Below, one piece after another: positions 60,271 through 64,000 of a stretch of 64,000 nt of DNA. This DNA comes from JAJEFO01 sp965214325. GTDB taxonomy: Bacteria; Pseudomonadota; Alphaproteobacteria; Rhodobacterales; Rhodobacteraceae. Made by a program: the position numbers and the translations under genes. The notes below the pieces were generated by a model. It was not told the DNA's origin, searched no databases, and saw only the letters and a program-made list of their open reading frames with translations. The stretch is taken from assembly GCA_965214325.1 (NCBI GenBank), contig CBDCBG010000006.1, positions 992,001 through 1,056,000 of the forward strand, read 5' to 3'. The stretch's first letter is position 1. Each line of letters begins with the position of its first letter.

Positions 60271-61263
60271 TCAGTGCGCGGCCGGTTCGACATCACGGTG
60301 TCCGGGCTCGTCGCGCATGTCGGCCACGGCCTCGAACAGGTAGCTCACGAACTGTATCAGCATCGTGATGGCGAATATCCCGAGGAACGCGGCCATCTGG
60401 TACTTGGTGTACATGCCCGCGGTGCCGGTCTGGCTGACTTCGAAGTTCCTGATCGGCGAATTGACGATGGAATTGGCCGATCCCATGCCGACCAGGATGA
60501 TGACCCAGCAGGTCGACATCCCGAGCAGGATGGAACCCGCCGCGTTCACCCTTCCCTTCCGGCGGACGTCAAATCCCGCATAGAGTACATCGACGCGCAC
60601 ATGGCCCTCGTCGAGCAGCGTGTAGGCCGAGGAGAAAAGGAACAGGGCCGCATACCAGTAGCGGACGAGATCTCCCATCAGCGCCTGTTCGTAGGAGAAG
60701 ACGAAACGGGAGAAAACGATCAGCAGTTCCGCAATCACGATCAGCAGCGCCAGCCACATGAAGCCCAGCGAGCGCGTGAATGCAGCCACGGCGAACCCGA
60801 GAGCCGCCAAGGGAAAGTGAATCCACGGACCGATGAAATGTGACCGTATCAGATCGTGCGAGAGCTTCTCGCCAAAGACGAAGGGCAGAAGGCCCTCGAC
60901 CCGGATGAATGCGATCGTGGCATCCGCAATTCCGGTGAAAAGCACCGCGAAATAGCAACCGCGAATGAGGTAGGCGTTGAAGTCACTGATCGCTCTCGCA
61001 TCGTCCCGCAATGCACGATCAGGCGTGCGCAGCACCCAGAAAACCGCAACGGCGACGAGGAGAACGTAGATCGCGACCAGCAGCCATGCACGTCCATCAC
61101 CACCAAATGCTTGCGTCGGCTTTGGAAACCCCCAACCCACGACGAACACGTTGTTGATCATGAACGCGGCAAGCAGGGAGAGCATCGCCCACCCGAACAC
61201 GCGCGTCACGGGCGCGGGCGTGCCGTGACGAGACGGGATGCCTGGATCTGACGCGGTGCTCAT
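60271..61263 (-). CDS. TRAP transporter small permease (DctQ type, large variant)
   Basis: A 330-residue membrane protein, about twice the usual DctQ length. It has about seven to eight spans, starting with WAMLSLLAAFMINNVFVVGW. The DctQ core in the second half includes YWYAALFLFSSAYTLLDEGH, VRVDVLYAGFDVRRKGRVNA and the following span. The ATG at 61263 is preceded by GGAGG with 3-base spacing to CAGATG; an upstream in-frame start is not needed. Large DctQ proteins of this form go with TakP/chloroaromatic-type TRAP systems. A terminator-like hairpin lies between it and the binding-protein gene. Confidence 0.92.
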   Translation of the reverse strand: MSTASDPGIPSRHGTPAPVTRVFGWAMLSLLAAFMINNVFVVGWGFPKPTQAFGGDGRAWLLVAIYVLLVAVAVFWVLRTPDRALRDDARAISDFNAYLIRGCYFAVLFTGIADATIAFIRVEGLLPFVFGEKLSHDLIRSHFIGPWIHFPLAALGFAVAAFTRSLGFMWLALLIVIAELLIVFSRFVFSYEQALMGDLVRYWYAALFLFSSAYTLLDEGHVRVDVLYAGFDVRRKGRVNAAGSILLGMSTCWVIILVGMGSANSIVNSPIRNFEVSQTGTAGMYTKYQMAAFLGIFAITMLIQFVSYLFEAVADMRDEPGHRDVEPAAH

Positions 61264-61330
61264 CTGCCTCCTCCGACCTTCCCTTTCCATGGCACGCATC
61301 AGAATTCACGCTGCAGAACGCGCTTCGATG

Positions 61331-61365
61331 GAAAAAGCAGGAGCCGGCATTCCGCCGGCTCCTGC
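61331..61365 (-). terminator. Attenuator/terminator after the TRAP binding-protein gene
   Basis: On the minus strand a perfect 12-bp stem (GCAGGAGCCGGC, 61365-61354, with GCCGGCTCCTGC, 61348-61337) closes a 5-base loop and is followed by TTTTTC. This is the form of a Rho-independent terminator. It lies after the binding-protein stop and before the small permease start, and should lower expression of the permeases relative to the binding protein. Confidence 0.85.
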
Positions 61366-61395
61366 CTTGGCTATCAACCAGTTCCGTGCAAGGAC

Positions 61396-62484
61396 TCAGA
61401 GCAGACCAAGAACACGGTTGCGCTGGTTGGAGAACTCGATCTCCGCCGCAGCGCGCCATGCACCGATTTCCCTAAGCGCCGCCTGGAAGGCGTCGTTGAT
61501 CTCGGCCGCAAGCGCGGAGTGATCCCGGGTCTCGGCGAACACTTCTTCCGCTGCGTCACCGAAGGCGTCCCAGACATCCTCGTTGAACTCGCGGACCTGG
61601 ACGCCGTGGTCGTCCACGAGACGTGCGAGGTACGCGCCGTTGTTGGCCGAGGCTTCCTCGGGCTGGGCCGCGTGCTCCTCGTAGCAGGCCGCCGTGATGA
61701 GCGCCTTCTCCCAGTCGCTCAGACCGCCCCACCAGGAAGCGTTCATGCCGAAGGTAAGGCCGCCACCCGGCTCGTGCATGCCAGCGGTGTAGTAGAGGTT
61801 GGCCGCCTCGTAGAACTTCATGAAGTAGTCGTTGTAAGGGCCGACCCATTCGGTGGCGTCGACAGCGCCGGAAACGAGGTTCTCGTAGATCTGGCCACCG
61901 GGCAGCGAAACCGTCGAAACGCCAAGCTTCGACATCACGGTTCCGCCAAGGCCAGGGATACGCATCTTCAGTCCCTGAAGGTCGTCAGGGCTGTTGATCT
62001 CCTTGTTGAACCAGCCGCCCGCCTGGGCACCTGTCGCACCACATGCAAGGGGCTTCAGCCCGAACTCTCCGGAGATCCTGTCCCAGAGTTCCTGCCCGCC
62101 CTTGAACTTGATCCAGGCATTCCATTCCGGGGTCGTCATCCCGAACGGCACCGAAGTGAAATAGGCGAATCCCGGGTGCTTCCCGATCCAGTAGTAGTCG
62201 GCAGCGATGTAGGCCTGCGAGTTGCCCGAAGACACTTCGTCGAACACGTCGAAGGCGCCGACGCGCTCGCCTGCCGCAAAGTACTCGGTCTGGATGGCGC
62301 CCTGGCTCAGTTCGGTAATTTGCGAAGCCAGGCGCTGGGCGCTGAGTCCAAGGCCAGGAAAGTCTCGGGGCCAAGTCGAAACGATGGTCAGGGTGCGTGC
62401 GCTCTGCGCGTTCACCATTGGCGCGGCAAGCGCGGCGCCTGCCGTGCCGAGTGCGGCGGCTTTCAGAAACTTGCGACGTTGCAT
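61396..62484 (-). CDS. TRAP transporter substrate-binding protein, TakP-like
   Basis: A 362-residue periplasmic binding protein. The N-terminus MQRRKFLKAAALGTAGAALA has the Arg-Arg motif of a Tat signal (RRKFLK). The mature part shows the TakP branch signatures: TIVSTWPRDFPGLGLSAQRL, AADYYWIGKHPGFAYFTSVP, the carboxylate-binding arginine in LQGLKMRIPGLGGTVMSKLG, and AVDATEWVGPYNDYFMKFYE. TakP binds 2-oxo acids such as pyruvate with a sodium ion, so a keto acid or similar carboxylate is the likely ligand. It heads the operon with the two TRAP permeases. Confidence 0.93.
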   Translation of the reverse strand: MQRRKFLKAAALGTAGAALAAPMVNAQSARTLTIVSTWPRDFPGLGLSAQRLASQITELSQGAIQTEYFAAGERVGAFDVFDEVSSGNSQAYIAADYYWIGKHPGFAYFTSVPFGMTTPEWNAWIKFKGGQELWDRISGEFGLKPLACGATGAQAGGWFNKEINSPDDLQGLKMRIPGLGGTVMSKLGVSTVSLPGGQIYENLVSGAVDATEWVGPYNDYFMKFYEAANLYYTAGMHEPGGGLTFGMNASWWGGLSDWEKALITAACYEEHAAQPEEASANNGAYLARLVDDHGVQVREFNEDVWDAFGDAAEEVFAETRDHSALAAEINDAFQAALREIGAWRAAAEIEFSNQRNRVLGLL

Positions 62485-62684
62485 TGTGTGTCTTTCCTCC
62501 TGCTATGTCATAGGGTCATCGGGACAGGAAGGCCTGCCCGTGCAGGAAAGCAGGTTAAAGAGAACGCGAAGAGATGCAACCATTTCCTTCGCCGCACTCC
62601 TGGCACGGAAGTCCGCGACGCGAAGCCTCGGATTGGTCCCTGGAGAACGGGAGACGCTTGCCGCGCACCCGCCTGTTCGCCTGC

Positions 62685-63575
62685 TCAGCCTGTTTCGAAC
62701 TTCGTGGCGAAGAAATCCACCTGTTCCGACACGTGGGTGTCGCCCCGGCCCATCGCGATCGCCTCTTCGAGCGCTTGCATCGCGCCTTCCGCCATGATCG
62801 AGCGTACGCCCGCATCCTCGGCCATCTGCCTGTAGTAGCCGACATCCTTTGCAGCGTTCCGGACCGAAAACGCCAGCATTGCAGGGTTGCCGTCAACCGC
62901 ATACGCCTTGACGAAGTCCATCATGCCCGACCCCACGGGCCCAGCGGACATCACGTCGTAGATCGCCTGACGGTCGACTCCGGTCCTGTCGGCCATGGCA
63001 AACGCCTCCGCGACGGCATTGGCCACGCATTGCGCACAGAAATTGTTGATGAGCTTGATGACATGGCCAGTTCCCGACGTGCCAAGGTGAAAGACGTTCT
63101 CGCCCAGGTCATCCAGCACCGGCCTGACCCTGTCGAACGCCGGCTTGTCGCCCGCACCCATGATGTTCAGGAGACCGTCCCGGGCATGCATCGGCGTGCG
63201 CCCGAGCGGCGCGTCCAGATAGGCGCCGCCCGCAGCGGCGACCTCTCCGGCCAACTTGCGCGTGGAGCCGGGAAGGGACGTCCCGAAGTCAATCACGACC
63301 GCTCCCTCGCGAAGCCCGGCGATTACGCCTTCCGGCCCGCGCATACGGCTTTCGACCTGCGCAGACGTGCCGACGCAAAGCATGACGATGTCGCCGGCTT
63401 CGGCGACTTCCCTTGCAGTGCTGACCTCGGTCGCGCCACGCGCAATCGCGGCATCAACGTTCTCCCGCGACCGGTTGGCAATGACGGTCAACGAATGGCC
63501 TCGGGACTGCAGGCGCTCCACCATGGCGGACCCCATGAGGCCGAGTCCGATGAAACCGATCTGTGGCTTGTCCAT
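62685..63575 (-). CDS. NAD(P)-dependent beta-hydroxyacid dehydrogenase
   Basis: A 296-residue enzyme of the 3-hydroxyisobutyrate/tartronate-semialdehyde reductase family. The cofactor loop is IGFIGLGLMGSAMVERLQSR. The substrate-binding loop is VVIDFGTSLPGSTRKLAGEV, followed by YLDAPLGRTPMHARDG. The catalytic lysine is in GTSGTGHVIKLINNFCAQCV. It is 200 bases upstream of the TakP-like gene in chromosomal order and reads in the same direction, so it may act on a keto acid brought in by that transporter; this link is inferred. Close relatives include GlxR and GarR. Confidence 0.92.
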   Translation of the reverse strand: MDKPQIGFIGLGLMGSAMVERLQSRGHSLTVIANRSRENVDAAIARGATEVSTAREVAEAGDIVMLCVGTSAQVESRMRGPEGVIAGLREGAVVIDFGTSLPGSTRKLAGEVAAAGGAYLDAPLGRTPMHARDGLLNIMGAGDKPAFDRVRPVLDDLGENVFHLGTSGTGHVIKLINNFCAQCVANAVAEAFAMADRTGVDRQAIYDVMSAGPVGSGMMDFVKAYAVDGNPAMLAFSVRNAAKDVGYYRQMAEDAGVRSIMAEGAMQALEEAIAMGRGDTHVSEQVDFFATKFETG

Positions 63576-63692
63576 GTTACGGCGCTCCGGTTTGAGCAGC
63601 GACCATCAAGATGCGATTCAAGGCGGCAACGAACGACATGGACGTGCGATGCCAGCCCATGCTCACGCCCAACAGTTCCAGCGATGCTGATG

Positions 63693-64000
63693 TTAGCGCT
63701 TGGAGAACTGGAAGCTCTTGCGCGCCTTGGCCTTGCCGTACTTCTTGCGCTCGACCACACGGCTGTCCCTGGTCAGGAATCCAGCCGCCTTGAGTGCCGT
63801 GCGAAGGCCGGGATCATAATGCTGAAGCGCCTTCGAAACCCCGTGCTTCACTGCCCCCGCCTGCCCGGAAAGACCACCACCCTTTACGGTCGCCATGACG
63901 TCGAACTCGCCGTCAACGCCAGCCACCTTGAAGGGCTGCCGCAGGATCATCTGCTGCACGGGACGCGCAAAGTAAACGTCCATGTCCTTGCCGTTGACGA
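63693..64000 (-). CDS. rpsI: Ribosomal protein S9 (5' truncated by window end)
   Basis: The last 102 codons of uS9. VNGKDMDVYFARPVQQMILR, GGGLSGQAGAVKHGVSKALQ, LRTALKAAGFLTRDSRVVER and the C-terminal KKYGKAKARKSFQFSKR are diagnostic; the basic tail reaches the P-site tRNA in the ribosome. The beginning of the gene, and usually rplM before it, lie beyond the window. The frame is open to base 64000. Confidence 0.98.
   Translation of the reverse strand, partial: VNGKDMDVYFARPVQQMILRQPFKVAGVDGEFDVMATVKGGGLSGQAGAVKHGVSKALQHYDPGLRTALKAAGFLTRDSRVVERKKYGKAKARKSFQFSKR

Noticed and set aside
1..64000. tRNA, rRNA, CRISPR arrays and phage genes
   Set aside because: I looked for T-loop motifs, regularly spaced repeats, and integrase or capsid signatures and saw none; a tRNA scan would be needed to exclude a missed tRNA.

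Overview
The window is GC-rich chromosomal DNA from an alphaproteobacterium, most likely of the Rhodobacterales. This rests on gene neighbourhoods and small families I associate with that order: glyQ - DUF6446 - glyS - ppdK on one strand, a DUF1467 protein overlapping methylmalonyl-CoA epimerase, trpA near ychF, purD divergent from xseA, and a SAM-II type riboswitch before metZ. I saw no rRNA, tRNA, CRISPR array, phage or transposase gene. Housekeeping stretches alternate with accessory clusters and unusually long gene-poor stretches holding degraded genes and a dispersed repeat.

Layout. 1-4981: end of an ABC alpha-galactoside uptake and cleavage operon (binding protein, two permeases, GH36 alpha-galactosidase). 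5075-8815: trpA, a VOC protein, ychF, a nitroreductase and a truncated EI24/CysZ-like membrane gene, interrupted at the point where a fitAB toxin-antitoxin pair (8847-9514) begins a foreign-looking patch. 9865-21972: DUF1467, mce, repeat copy A, ppdK, glyS, DUF6446, glyQ, trkH, a glutamine amidotransferase and metZ with its riboswitch. 22442-31311: GST, yciB, purD, xseA, ftsY, a DMT exporter, secG and pyrG. 31823-36476: a TerB protein, a PhnD-like protein without signal peptide, a formylglycine-generating enzyme and a YejA-like peptide-binding protein. 36609-39809: a self-sufficient reductive dehalogenase fused to a reductase. 40424-42564: ndk, a marR gene and a scar of two broken genes.

42730-56987 is the most interesting block. 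A LacI regulator, a CoA-transferase, an enoyl-CoA hydratase, a metallo-beta-lactamase-fold hydrolase, a 3-hydroxyacyl-CoA dehydrogenase and a complete sugar-type ABC importer form one strand. A Zn-alcohol dehydrogenase, an SDR and a solute-binding-fold protein without signal peptide form a divergent operon opposite a MetE-like gene. Two near-identical 18-bp palindromes (43796-43813 and 55700-55717) sit in the two divergent intergenic regions, which suggests one LacI regulon. The combination of a carbohydrate importer with CoA-thioester chemistry and a methyltransferase-like enzyme suggests an undescribed catabolic pathway; its substrate is unknown.

57598-62484 encodes a TakP-like TRAP transporter whose large subunit carries a long charged C-terminal extension. 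The window ends with a beta-hydroxyacid dehydrogenase and the 3' part of rpsI.

Recurring non-coding features: a repeat of about 434 bp in two full and two partial copies (10555-10987, 43848-44281, 40310-40424, 57196-57262), and a strong stem-loop directly after each of the three transporter binding-protein genes (1026-1049, 50791-50810, 61331-61365).
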